This document shows positions 8,614 to 17,411 of a DNA stretch of 64,000 nucleotides, in pieces. Numbering within the stretch: position 1 is the stretch's first letter; each line of letters begins with the position of its first letter. The stretch lies in NCBI GenBank assembly GCA_043747835.1, contig JAYTOK010000060.1:62001-126000 (forward strand), written 5' to 3'. Both the position numbers and the translations under genes were made by a program. The notes beneath the pieces were generated by a model that saw nothing but the letters and a program-made list of their open reading frames with translations, had not been told where the DNA came from and did not search any database. The DNA is from CADEED01 sp043747835 (GTDB lineage: Bacteria > Pseudomonadota > Gammaproteobacteria > Steroidobacterales > Steroidobacteraceae).

Positions 8614-9291
8614 GTGTCAGCCGTAGTTCGCGACATTCATCGGGTAGAGCGGCGCATCCTGGACGCGCTCGCGGACTGTGGCGTCGCTACCGTGCATGAA
8701 GCGCAGGGACGCAGCGGCCTCGTGGATCCACGCCTTCGTCCCATCTACCCGGGCGCGCGCATCGCGGGTCCCGCGATCACCATCAGCGCTCCACCCGGCG
8801 ACAACTGGATGCTCCATGTCGCCGCCGAGCTCTGTCGTGACGGCGACATCCTCGTGGTCGCGCCAACCGGACCTTCCGACCACGGCTATTTTGGCGAGCT
8901 GCTGGCGACGTCACTGCGCGCGCGCGGCGTGCGCGGCCTGGTCATCGACGCCGGAGTACGCGACGTGCGCGAGTTGGCCGCGATGCAGTTTCCCGTCTGG
9001 TCGCGGTACGTCTCGGCGCGCGGCACGGTCAAGGAGACGCTGGGCTCGGTCAATGTGCCGATCGTTTGCGCCGGCGCGCCCATCAACGCGGGCGACGTGA
9101 TCGTCGCGGACGACGATGGCGTTTGCGTCGTCCCGCGTGACAAGGCGCAAGCGGTGCTCGACGCGTGCAAGGCGCGAGAGGAGCGCGAAGCCAAAGTGCG
9201 CGCGCGACTCGCGAAGGGTGAGCTCGGCCTCGATATCTACGACATGCGTGCGCGCCTTGCGGCGAAGGGCCTGCGATATGAGGAGGGCTGA
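8614..9291 (+). CDS. ligK: 4-carboxy-4-hydroxy-2-oxoadipate (CHA) aldolase, RraA-like
   Basis: 225 residues from the GTG at 8614, preceded by GGGGAG; this matches the usual family length. The open frame reaches 8548 but the extra residues are low-complexity. RraA-like fold features are visible: GARIAGPAITISAPPGDNWMLH (given in part), the GELLATS segment and the acid-base region VIDAGVRDVREL. Known members (LigK/GalC/ProA) cleave CHA to pyruvate and oxaloacetate with a divalent metal and also decarboxylate oxaloacetate. Here it is the first gene of the operon although it catalyses the last step. Confidence 0.9.
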   Translation: MSAVVRDIHRVERRILDALADCGVATVHEAQGRSGLVDPRLRPIYPGARIAGPAITISAPPGDNWMLHVAAELCRDGDILVVAPTGPSDHGYFGELLATSLRARGVRGLVIDAGVRDVRELAAMQFPVWSRYVSARGTVKETLGSVNVPIVCAGAPINAGDVIVADDDGVCVVPRDKAQAVLDACKAREEREAKVRARLAKGELGLDIYDMRARLAAKGLRYEEG

Positions 9292-9294
9292 AGC

Positions 9295-10449
9295 TTGCTG
9301 CGTGGCATCCCTTGCACGCTCATGCGCGGTGGGACCTCGAAGGGTCTCTATTTCCATGCGGCGGATCTGCCTGACGACCCGCGTCTGCGTGACGGAATTC
9401 TGCTTGCCGCGATGGGATCGCCGGACCGTCGCCAGATCGATGGCGTCGGCGGCGGTCACCCGCTCACGAGCAAGGTCGCCGTCGTCTCACGGTCGACCCA
9501 CGGTGCGTCCGACATCGACTATCTATTTCTGCAAGTCGTCGTCGACAAGGCCGAAGTCAGCGACAGTCAGAACTGCGGCAATCTGCTCGCGGGCGTCGGT
9601 CCCTGGGCGATCGACAACGGGCTCGTGCCGGTCGCTGGCGCGACGACGCCGGTGCGCATCCGCATGCTGAACACGAACAGCATCGCCATCGCGCGCGTAC
9701 CGACGCCGCACGGCGCGGTCGAATACGAAGGCGACGCCCGCATCGATGGCGTGCCAGGAACCGCCGCGCCGATTCCGCTCGAGTTCCTCGATGTGGCGGG
9801 ATCGAGCTGCGGCAAGGCGTTGCCGACCGGGTCCGTGTGCGATGTCGTCGATGGAATCGAAGTAACCTGCATCGACAACGGCATGCCCGTGATCATCGTG
9901 CGCGCGGCCGATCTCGGCGTGACCGGCGCGGAATCGCCCGCGGAGCTCGAGGCCAATGCGGGTTTGCGGGTGCGCGTCGAAGCGCTTCGATTGCAATGCG
10001 GGCCGCGCATGAACTTGGGCGACGTGTTCGCGAAAACGGTCCCCAAGGTCTGCCTCGTGAGCGCGCCGCGGCGCGGCGGTTCGATCGCGACGTCGACCTT
10101 CATCCCGCATCGCGTGCACGAAGCGATTGGCGTTCTGGGCGCGGTCAGTGTCGCGACGGCGTGCGTCGTGCCGGGGTCGGTGGCGGCGAGTGTGGCGAGA
10201 AAAGGGGATGTGGCGAGAAAAGGGGACAGTCCCCATTCTTCCGAGGACGGAAAATGGGGACAGTCCCCTGACGGAAAATGGGGACAGTCCCCCATCGACC
10301 TCGAGCACCCGAGCGGATTCTTCACCGTCGAAGTCGATGCCTGTTTTGACGGCGGCGAGCTCGTCGTGCGGCGCGCCGCGTTGCTGCGCACGGCGCGCTT
10401 GATTCTGCGCGGCGAAGTCTTCGTTCCGGCCAGGCTGTGGAATCGCTGA
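9295..10449 (+). CDS. ligU: 4-oxalomesaconate tautomerase (LigU/GalD, PrpF family) with repeat insertion
   Basis: 384 residues starting at TTG 9295, 3 bp after the aldolase. The PrpF-fold signature is clear: RGIPCTLMRGGTSKGLYFHA, QIDGVGGGHPLTSKVAVV and the catalytic-cysteine region DSQNCGNLLAGVGPWA. Family members shift the double bond of 4-oxalomesaconate so that the hydratase can act. Residues about 300-333 (VARKGD twice, then DGKWGQSP twice) are encoded by a palindromic repeat inserted in frame between VPGSVAAS and DLEHPSGFFTVEVD. This loop is absent from the family consensus as I know it. The total length exceeds the usual 350-360 residues by about the insert size. Confidence 0.9.
   Translation: MLRGIPCTLMRGGTSKGLYFHAADLPDDPRLRDGILLAAMGSPDRRQIDGVGGGHPLTSKVAVVSRSTHGASDIDYLFLQVVVDKAEVSDSQNCGNLLAGVGPWAIDNGLVPVAGATTPVRIRMLNTNSIAIARVPTPHGAVEYEGDARIDGVPGTAAPIPLEFLDVAGSSCGKALPTGSVCDVVDGIEVTCIDNGMPVIIVRAADLGVTGAESPAELEANAGLRVRVEALRLQCGPRMNLGDVFAKTVPKVCLVSAPRRGGSIATSTFIPHRVHEAIGVLGAVSVATACVVPGSVAASVARKGDVARKGDSPHSSEDGKWGQSPDGKWGQSPIDLEHPSGFFTVEVDACFDGGELVVRRAALLRTARLILRGEVFVPARLWNR
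10191..10293. repeat. Palindromic GGGGACAGTCCCC repeat cluster inside ligU
   Basis: Contains an exact 18-bp tandem duplication (10191-10208, 10209-10226) and a 24-bp tandem duplication (10246-10269, 10270-10293, last base differing). There are three GGGGACAGTCCCC near-palindromes. Both unit lengths are multiples of three, so the reading frame survives. Confidence 0.9.
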
Positions 10450-11474
10450 TGCTCATCATCGACTGCCACGGCCACTACACGACGGCGCCCGCCGCGCACC
10501 AGAAATTCCGCGAAGCGCAACTGCTGCGGCTCAAGGACGGCGCGCTGCCGCTGCCAATGCCGGCGCGCATCAGCGACGACGAGATCCGCGACTCACTCGA
10601 AGCCAATCAGCTTCGCCTGCAACGCGAACGTGGCGCGGACATCACGCTGTTCTCGCCGCGCGCCTCGGCGATGGCGCATCACATCGGCGACCAGGCGATG
10701 TCGCTCGCGTGGGCGCGCGCCTGCAACGATCTCGTGAAGCGTGTCGTCGACCTCTATCCGGACAACTTCGTCGGCGTCTGCCAGTTGCCCCAGTCGCCCG
10801 GCGTGCCGATCGACAGATCCACGGCGGAGCTCGAGCGCTGCGTGCGCGAGCTCGGCTTCGTCGGCTGCAACCTGAATCCCGACCCTTCCGGCGGACATTG
10901 GAACTCGCCACCGCTGACCGACCGGCACTGGTATCCGTTCTACGAGAAGCTGGTCGAGCTCGATGTTCCCGCGATGATCCACGTGTCCGCGTCTTGCAAC
11001 GCGAACTTTCACGCGACTGGCGCGCACTACATCAACGCCGACACGACCGCGTTCATGCAGCTCGTGCAGGGCGATCTGTTCCGCGACTTTCCGTCGCTGC
11101 GCCTCGTGATCCCGCATGGCGGCGGCGCGGTGCCGTACCACTGGGGACGTTACCGCGGTCTCGCGGCGATGCTCGAGAAGCCAGAGCTCTCGCGTCACAT
11201 GATGCGCAACGTGTTCTTCGACACCTGCGTCTACCACCAGCCCGGCATCGATCTGCTCGTGAAGGTGATCGACCACGACAACATCCTCTTCGGTTCGGAG
11301 ATGCTGGGCGCCGTGCGCGGCCGGGATCCCGAGACCGGCTTTCCGTTCGACGATACGAAACGTTACATCGATGCGCTCGCGATCCCGCCGGCGGCCAAAC
11401 GCCAACTGTTCGAGCTCAACGCGCGCCGCGTGTATCCGCGGCTCGACGCGCTGCTCAAGGCGAGGGGGCTGTGA
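10449..11474 (+). CDS. ligJ: 4-oxalomesaconate hydratase (amidohydrolase superfamily)
   Basis: 341 residues from the ATG at 10449, overlapping the previous TGA by one base (TGATG). The length equals that known for LigJ. Motifs fit LigJ: MLIIDCHGHYTTAP at the N-terminus with metal-binding histidines, HVSASCNANFH, VIPHGGGAVPYHWGRYRG and FGSEMLGAVRG with the catalytic Glu. LigJ hydrates the keto-tautomer of 4-oxalomesaconate to CHA. Tight coupling on both sides supports one transcript with the aldolase, tautomerase and PDC hydrolase. Confidence 0.93.
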   Translation: MLIIDCHGHYTTAPAAHQKFREAQLLRLKDGALPLPMPARISDDEIRDSLEANQLRLQRERGADITLFSPRASAMAHHIGDQAMSLAWARACNDLVKRVVDLYPDNFVGVCQLPQSPGVPIDRSTAELERCVRELGFVGCNLNPDPSGGHWNSPPLTDRHWYPFYEKLVELDVPAMIHVSASCNANFHATGAHYINADTTAFMQLVQGDLFRDFPSLRLVIPHGGGAVPYHWGRYRGLAAMLEKPELSRHMMRNVFFDTCVYHQPGIDLLVKVIDHDNILFGSEMLGAVRGRDPETGFPFDDTKRYIDALAIPPAAKRQLFELNARRVYPRLDALLKARGL

Positions 11475-12361
11475 ACGCGTTCACGCCGGATGTGGGGTGG
11501 CTCGGCTACCACGCGCAGCCGACGCGCCCGACGTTCAAACTACCGGCCGGCGCGGTGGATGCGCACTGCCATGTGTTTGGGCCAGGCGCCATCTTCCCGT
11601 ACGCCGTTGGCCGGCGGTACACGCCCACGGACGCGCCGAAGGAGAAGCTCTGGGCGTTGCGCGATTTCCTGGGCTTCGACCGCAACGTGATCGTGCAGGG
11701 CACCTGCCATGGCGCCGACAACCGCGTGCTGATCGACGCGCTGCGCGACGCCGCGGGTCGCGCGCGCGGCGTCGCGACCGTGACGCGAGAGATCGGCGAC
11801 GCTGAGTTGCAGGCGCTGCACGCGGCGGGCGTGCGTGGCGTCCGCTTCACTTTCGTGAAGCGCCTTGGCGAAGCGACGTCACTGGATGCCGTCGGCGAGA
11901 TCGCGCGACGCATCGCGCCGCTCGGCTGGCACCTCGTCGTCTATTTCGAAGCGGAGGATTTGCCGCGGCTCGCGGATTTCATCGTCGGGCTGCCGGTGAT
12001 CGTCGTGATCGATCACATGGGCCGGCCGGACGTCACGGGCAAGTGGCAGGACGCCCCGTTCCAGAAGTTCGTCACGCTGATGCGCGGTCACGAACGCATC
12101 TGGGCGAAAGTCAGCGGCGCCGAGCGGCTGTCGGTCAGCGGCCCGCCAAACTACGCGGACTTCGCGCCGTTCGCGCGTGCCATTGTCGAGAACTTTCCGG
12201 ACCGTGTGCTCTGGGGCACGGACTGGCCTCACCCCAACATGAAAACCCATTTGCCCGACGACGGGCATCTCGTCGATCTGCTGCCTTGCATAGCGCCGAC
12301 GGCGCAGTTGCAACGCAAGCTGCTCGTCGACAATCCATTGCGTCTCTACTGGAAAGACTGA
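11471..12361 (+). CDS. ligI: 2-pyrone-4,6-dicarboxylate (PDC) hydrolase
   Basis: 296 residues from the GTG at 11471, which overlaps the previous stop (GTGA) and follows GAGGGGG. The much longer upstream open frame is a shadow of ligJ. LigI-like features include VDAHCHVFGPGAIFPY, YTPTDAPKEKLWALRDFLGF, VIVQGTCHGADNRVLIDAL and a late GTDWPHPNM holding the catalytic Asp. LigI is a metal-independent amidohydrolase that opens the PDC lactone to 4-oxalomesaconate. Its presence shows that PDC is an entry point for this pathway. Confidence 0.92.
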   Translation: MNAFTPDVGWLGYHAQPTRPTFKLPAGAVDAHCHVFGPGAIFPYAVGRRYTPTDAPKEKLWALRDFLGFDRNVIVQGTCHGADNRVLIDALRDAAGRARGVATVTREIGDAELQALHAAGVRGVRFTFVKRLGEATSLDAVGEIARRIAPLGWHLVVYFEAEDLPRLADFIVGLPVIVVIDHMGRPDVTGKWQDAPFQKFVTLMRGHERIWAKVSGAERLSVSGPPNYADFAPFARAIVENFPDRVLWGTDWPHPNMKTHLPDDGHLVDLLPCIAPTAQLQRKLLVDNPLRLYWKD

Positions 12362-12392
12362 ACGACACACATTCGACTCATTCGAGGGGAAC

Positions 12393-14708
12393 ATGAACAA
12401 CAAACACAGTCTGCATTCGCGGCACATTCTCGCAGCCGCCATTGCAACGGCGCTGGCTTCCTCCCTGACGCCTAGCGCATTCGCGCAGCAACCGGAAGCG
12501 CAGGGTCTCGAAGAAGTCATCGTCACCGCGCGCAAGGTCGCCGAGAACCTGCAACGCACGCCCATCGCGATCACCGCGATCAGCGGCGCCGCGCTCGAGG
12601 ATCGACAGGTGTTCAGCACCGAGATGCTCGACCAGGTCGTGCCGAACCTGCAGTTCGCGAACAACGCGCCGCTCGCGGGCAACAACTCCTCGTCGCAGGT
12701 GTTCATCCGCGGCATCGGGCAGACCGATCCGACCTCGACCGTCGATCCGGGCGTCGGGCTCTACATCGACGACGTCTACATCGGCAATGCGGTGGGCGGA
12801 ACGATGACCCTGCGCGACATCGCGAACGTGCAGGTACTGCGCGGTCCGCAGGGCACCTTGTTCGGCCGCAACACGATCGGCGGCGCGGTGCTCATCACGA
12901 CGACCGACCCCGGCGATGAGTTCGGCGGCACACTCCGTGCGGGCACCGGCGCCGATAGTTTGATAGACGGCTTCGTCGCGATCGACGCGCCCCTCTCGGA
13001 GAATTTCAGGACCCGCTGGGCTGTGGGCATCCGCAAGCAGGACGGTTACGTCACGCGTCCCGACGGGACCGATCTCGGCGACACCAATGTGCTGACGGCG
13101 TCGACGAAGTGGGTGTTCGAGCCCATGGAGAAGTTCAAGGCGACGCTGGCGCTCGACTACACGAAGGCGGATGAGAACGGCAGTCCGCTCGTGTTCGCGA
13201 CGATCACCGAGGGCGCGACGTTTCCGCGCGTCGCGAGTCTCGATGCCGGGTGCCCGGGACTGACGGATGTCGTTGCGCCGATGGGGTTGCCCGATCAGCC
13301 CGTGGTGCCGATGATCGCCGACGACCGATGCGCGAACGACCTGCAGGCGAGGGGACCTTACCGCAACAACGGCACGCTACCGCTGTTCAGCACGCTCGAC
13401 AATCTCGGCGGCTCGCTGAACCTCTCGTTCGACGTCAGCGAGTCGCTCACGCTGAAGTCCATCAGCGCGTATCGCAAGATCGAGTGGACCGGCGCGCGCG
13501 ATGCCGACAACACGCCGCTGACCATCCTGCACACACTCTATGACGTCGAAGGCGATCAGTTGAGCCAGGAGTTGCAGCTCACGTACGAAACGGATCCGCT
13601 CGTCGGTGTGTTCGGTCTCTACTACTTCGAGCAGACCTCCGACGACGTCGCGACCATATTCCTGAACCCGCCGCCGCCCGGCGTGCAGGTAGATAGCGAC
13701 AACAATGAGGTCGACAACTCGAGCTGGGCCGCTTTCACGCAATGGACGTACCGGTTCGGCGGAAAGTACGCGCTCACGGTGGGCGGCCGCTTCTCCGAAG
13801 ACGACAAAGGCGCGTATCCCGATCAGTTCGACTTCGCCACGCCGACCGTGAAGCAGGTGCCGGTGCGCTGGTATCGCGAGACGTTCAGCTCGTTCACGCC
13901 GTCCGCGTCGTTCGCGATCGAGTGGACGGATCGCGCGATGACGTACCTGAGCTGGTCCGAGGGCTTCAAGGGCGGCGGCTGGAACAGCCACTTCAACGCC
14001 GTGCTCACGCAGGCGCAACAGGACGCGCTGCACAAGTTCGAGCAGGAAGAGGCGCGCACGATCGAGGTCGGCGCGAAGTTCGATCTCGCGGGAGACACCG
14101 TGCGGCTCAACGTCGCGGCGTTCACCTCCGACTACACGAACATGCAGCTCACGTATCGCGGACCCGCGCCCGCGGGCGTCGCGCCGTTCATCACGAACGC
14201 GGGCGAAGCCAGCATCGACGGCGCGGAGATCGAGCTCACCATCGCGCCGAACGAGGCGTTGCGGCTCGAGGCCAGTCTTGGCTTGTTGGACGCGAAGATC
14301 GACAACCTCGACAACATTCCGCTCGCGGTGCTGCCGCCCGGGTTGCGGGAGGGGAATGCGCTGCCGTTCGCGCCGAGGGTGCAGGGGCACGTCGGCATAT
14401 CCTACAGCGCGCATGCCGGCAGTCTCGAGATCCAGCCGCGCGTGGATGTTTCGCATCAGTCGCAGACTTTCTTCGACGCAACGAACACCGACGAAATCGC
14501 CCAGCAGCGCCATGCGACGACGTTGAACGCGTCGGTGAAAATCGCAGGCGACAAGTCGCCGTGGAAAGTGACGCTCGGCGTGAACAATGCGTCGGATGAG
14601 GCTTACCCGATCGCGGGCAACTCGTCGCTGACGACGGGCAGCGGGTATGCGGAGATTGCGTACTCACGGCCGCGTGAGTGGTTCGCGACCGTGCAGTGGG
14701 ATTTCTAA
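12393..14708 (+). CDS. TonB-dependent outer-membrane receptor
   Basis: 771 residues with GAGGGGAA upstream and a signal peptide ending AFA-QQ. The TonB-box region (LEEVIVTARKV) leads into a plug domain with IRGIGQTDPT and VLRGPQGTLFGRNTIGGAV. The barrel ends in the aromatic WFATVQWDF, as outer-membrane proteins do. It is 31 bp downstream of ligI and in the same orientation, so it is probably co-transcribed and imports a substrate of the pathway. Candidates are PDC, gallate or protocatechuate-type lignin/tannin products; the substrate is inferred from context only. Confidence 0.9.
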   Translation: MNNKHSLHSRHILAAAIATALASSLTPSAFAQQPEAQGLEEVIVTARKVAENLQRTPIAITAISGAALEDRQVFSTEMLDQVVPNLQFANNAPLAGNNSSSQVFIRGIGQTDPTSTVDPGVGLYIDDVYIGNAVGGTMTLRDIANVQVLRGPQGTLFGRNTIGGAVLITTTDPGDEFGGTLRAGTGADSLIDGFVAIDAPLSENFRTRWAVGIRKQDGYVTRPDGTDLGDTNVLTASTKWVFEPMEKFKATLALDYTKADENGSPLVFATITEGATFPRVASLDAGCPGLTDVVAPMGLPDQPVVPMIADDRCANDLQARGPYRNNGTLPLFSTLDNLGGSLNLSFDVSESLTLKSISAYRKIEWTGARDADNTPLTILHTLYDVEGDQLSQELQLTYETDPLVGVFGLYYFEQTSDDVATIFLNPPPPGVQVDSDNNEVDNSSWAAFTQWTYRFGGKYALTVGGRFSEDDKGAYPDQFDFATPTVKQVPVRWYRETFSSFTPSASFAIEWTDRAMTYLSWSEGFKGGGWNSHFNAVLTQAQQDALHKFEQEEARTIEVGAKFDLAGDTVRLNVAAFTSDYTNMQLTYRGPAPAGVAPFITNAGEASIDGAEIELTIAPNEALRLEASLGLLDAKIDNLDNIPLAVLPPGLREGNALPFAPRVQGHVGISYSAHAGSLEIQPRVDVSHQSQTFFDATNTDEIAQQRHATTLNASVKIAGDKSPWKVTLGVNNASDEAYPIAGNSSLTTGSGYAEIAYSRPREWFATVQWDF

Positions 14709-14756
14709 GGGCTGAGATCTATCTGTTTTCTCGTATTTATTCGACTCCAGCGAGCA

Positions 14757-15044
14757 TCAACGAAACAACTCGACAGCAGTCATCGACCCACTGACTAGCA
14801 TGACGCCGGTCCACGCTTGCGCCTTTCCAGGCGGAGCTGTGCCGCCGTGTCGTGCAAGTGTTGGTGCTTCGGGAATCGTCCCGGCTTCGAGACGCTTGAA
14901 GGTAATCCTATTCATCAGGCCTTCGCCGAAGTTCGTCGCCGCAGCGCTGACAAACTCGCTCGCGCCAAATTCCTCGTCGATGATGATTTTCTCGAGCTCC
15001 ACCAGTGAGTGAGACGGAGCGGTTTTCACGGTGTATTCCGACAT
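14757..15044 (-). CDS. Hypothetical 95-residue protein
   Basis: I do not recognise this family. Support for coding is a strong GAGGAGG site 9 nt before the ATG at 15044 and its position 15 bp downstream of a lipoprotein gene in the same direction. The product has no signal peptide. It starts with an acidic segment (SLVELEKIIIDEEFGASEF), includes FGEGLMNRITFKRLEAG and ends with a mildly hydrophobic tail (TGVMLVSGSMTAVELFR). It may act together with the preceding lipoprotein. Confidence 0.65.
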   Translation of the reverse strand: MSEYTVKTAPSHSLVELEKIIIDEEFGASEFVSAAATNFGEGLMNRITFKRLEAGTIPEAPTLARHGGTAPPGKAQAWTGVMLVSGSMTAVELFR

Positions 15045-15059
15045 GGTGACGCATCCTCC

Positions 15060-16058
15060 TCAGGGAACTGGCACAGATTGGGTCTTGGCGATGCTGATTT
15101 CTTCGACTGGCGCGGGCGCTTGTGCCGTCTCAGCCGCCGGCGCCGCGCTATCTGGTGAAGGCGTTTCTGCCTTCGTTGCGGGTTGATCGACCGGTAGCAG
15201 CAGTCCGTGTGCTTCGAATTGCTCCTTCAACGTTCGACGATCTGCGCATGTGGCGACGCGGATTCGTTCCTGGATTGCGTTGCGCAATGATTCGACATCG
15301 CCCGCGCTGGGTAGATTGATGCTCGTGGCGACATTTTGCAGCACCCGAAAGTCCGTCGATGGCTTGTGACTTTTCGCCAGAGAGGATGTCAAGCGACGTT
15401 TGATAGCCATTTCATCGTCGGTGCAGACGTCGAGTTGACGCAGTTCTTTCGCGGACGAATCCGCTGCGAGGGTCGCGGTCGCTTGCGCATACTGAATTGC
15501 ACCGAGAAGCGTTCCCGCCCGGCTGTATGACAGCAGATCCCTGAGCGCCGTCGATGGCGCATAGGATCCGATCGGCTCGTTCAGTCCCTTCGCGATCTCG
15601 AGTCGCAATGCGTTGCGGCCGGCACCCATCGATGCGACGAGAGCGGGAATCGTTTTCTCGTAGAAAACCGTCTTGTCGACGGACGTGTCGCCCGCCTGCA
15701 AAAACGTGGCGGTGGCTGCGTAGTTTGTTTTCGCGATGGCGGAGTTGACCAACGTGCCGGCAAGCCCCAACCCGACCGCCAGTACTTCGTGCACCACCTG
15801 GGTGCCGTTGCGACTCGTATTGAGCCGTGTGACAAAATCTTCATAGCGAATGTCGACGAGGGCGAGCTGCTTGTAGATGAAGGCATTGCGCCCGCCTTCA
15901 TCCGCCGTCGTCAGGAAAGTTTGCAAATCGGCCCCGCTCGTAAGGAATGCGGCTTCGATCACGTCGCTCTTGAACGGGGCGTCCGGCGCGCCCCGGAAGG
16001 TTGTACAACCGGCGGATAGGAGCGCGCAAGTCAGTATTGCGCCAATGAATCTCTGCAT
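15060..16058 (-). CDS. Hypothetical lipoprotein
   Basis: 332 residues. The N-terminus is a lipoprotein signal with lipobox LSAGC (MQRFIGAILTCALLSAGC). The mature part is mostly helical (for example EVLAVGLGLAGTLVNSAIAKTNYAATATFLQ), which includes a glycine-rich hydrophobic stretch. It ends in a Pro/Ala-rich tail (about residues 290-332). No known domain was recognised. It probably forms an operon with the downstream 95-residue protein. The preceding 246-bp gap is divergent from a membrane-protein gene and must hold both promoters. Confidence 0.75.
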   Translation of the reverse strand: MQRFIGAILTCALLSAGCTTFRGAPDAPFKSDVIEAAFLTSGADLQTFLTTADEGGRNAFIYKQLALVDIRYEDFVTRLNTSRNGTQVVHEVLAVGLGLAGTLVNSAIAKTNYAATATFLQAGDTSVDKTVFYEKTIPALVASMGAGRNALRLEIAKGLNEPIGSYAPSTALRDLLSYSRAGTLLGAIQYAQATATLAADSSAKELRQLDVCTDDEMAIKRRLTSSLAKSHKPSTDFRVLQNVATSINLPSAGDVESLRNAIQERIRVATCADRRTLKEQFEAHGLLLPVDQPATKAETPSPDSAAPAAETAQAPAPVEEISIAKTQSVPVP

Positions 16059-16213
16059 ATGAACTCCGAATGTTCGTTCCTTTTCTGGCGCAGCCGCTAG
16101 CCCTAAGGGCCGGCGGCCGGGCGCGGTACGGTAGTTGGACCTACCTCACCTATACATGTTGTGACACTCGAGAAACTCTCACCGCGGTCGGCGTTTATTT
16201 TCATCGGAGCGAT

Positions 16214-16237
16214 CTAACAAGCACCTTGTGTTGTTAG
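16214..16237. promoter_or_regulatory. Inverted repeat CTAACAA-N10-TTGTTAG in a divergent intergenic region
   Basis: Perfect 7-bp arms at 16214-16220 and 16231-16237 between two divergent genes. Could be a regulator-binding site or a small hairpin; nothing decides between these. Confidence 0.3.
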
Positions 16238-16304
16238 GTGACAGCGCTATAGTCGTGCGCGCCGTAAAAGAGTCGGAAGGGCCAACGCCAGCCGCGGGAG
16301 CAAC

Positions 16305-17411
16305 ATGGAATTCGGGATCATCAAGGAGATAGGGACTTCGTTCCTGATCGGCTCGGTTGCCTTACTCATCTTCGAGGGGTTTCTCTACTTCTCTACAGGC
16401 TGGACGATGACCGGCTTCTTCCGGTTGCCTCTCGGCCTTGATCCCCCAAAAGATCCTCCCGCGGCTGCCGATCCATCGAGTTCGAAAGCGGAGATCCGGG
16501 CGGGGGCATTCGTTGCGCTTGCCATCATCGTCGGCATGACGGTTCATGCCGTCATGGCGCGGCGCGTCACGGAATCGCCAGGTCCCATCAGCGCATTTTC
16601 GGTTCCTATCCTCAAGCTGGTTACCGACGAGCATCAGCGGGATTTCTGGGGAATTAGCGTTCGGTCCGGTCCCGTGGATGTTCTTTACGAAGACCTCGCA
16701 CGCAAAGAACTCAGCTCTCTTGGTAAGGAGCTTGCAGAGTACGGAATCCCGAGCCTCTATTGCAGGGGGCCGGGGTGGGGGGATGCCGATGACTTAGGGT
16801 TACTGCTTCCCCTACGGAACAACTCCGGAAAAGCGGCCAACGAAGGTTGCGCATTGCGGCTGTACTACACGGCGAAGAACTGGAGTTTTCGACAGCCGAC
16901 GTTGTTCGAGGAGCTCGTGGGAATCGAAACCCGCGTTCAGTTCTTCGGAGCGCTGGGGATCATTTGCGCTCTCATGCTGCCACTGACGTTCCTCTTTTGG
17001 GCGGTGGGCATTTTCGGGCTGCTCGGTAGTATCTCGCGGTGGCTCGCTCTCGCGGCTGGTTGGGTTATGAGTGCGTTATTGTTCTCGTTTGTCTGCTTTC
17101 CGCCTGAGCTTCTCCGGAACAGCGATCAGATTCACGCAAGCAAGACGGCGCTAGCCGCGTCCGTTACAGCCGCAATCTGCTTGGGCCTGACGGCAGGCAT
17201 CGTAAAACTCCTGCCGACGAGCGGCGCATCGGCATCTCCGACGATGGCAAGACGCATGAGCGGCAGATTCGCGCTCTTCGCACTGGCGATCGTCGTGTCT
17301 CACGTCGTTTCGTACTGGGCATACACGCTCGAGCAAGGGGAGTTTGCGCGACGCATATACGGCTACTTCAGCACCGCCCATCTCGAGTTGCCGACGGAGG
17401 AGGGCTCTTAG
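16305..17411 (+). CDS. Hypothetical multi-pass membrane protein
   Basis: 368 residues, ATG preceded by GGGAG. Hydrophobic segments appear at about 12-32, 68-87, 220-245, 245-265, 285-305 and 322-342. A soluble part of about 130 residues (about 88-215) lies between the second and third. No family was recognised. The 3' end overlaps the convergent esterase gene by 4 bp. Confidence 0.7.
   Translation: MEFGIIKEIGTSFLIGSVALLIFEGFLYFSTGWTMTGFFRLPLGLDPPKDPPAAADPSSSKAEIRAGAFVALAIIVGMTVHAVMARRVTESPGPISAFSVPILKLVTDEHQRDFWGISVRSGPVDVLYEDLARKELSSLGKELAEYGIPSLYCRGPGWGDADDLGLLLPLRNNSGKAANEGCALRLYYTAKNWSFRQPTLFEELVGIETRVQFFGALGIICALMLPLTFLFWAVGIFGLLGSISRWLALAAGWVMSALLFSFVCFPPELLRNSDQIHASKTALAASVTAAICLGLTAGIVKLLPTSGASASPTMARRMSGRFALFALAIVVSHVVSYWAYTLEQGEFARRIYGYFSTAHLELPTEEGS

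Noticed and set aside
10191..10293. CRISPR-like direct repeats
   Set aside because: Repeats are back to back without spacers and lie inside a coding frame.
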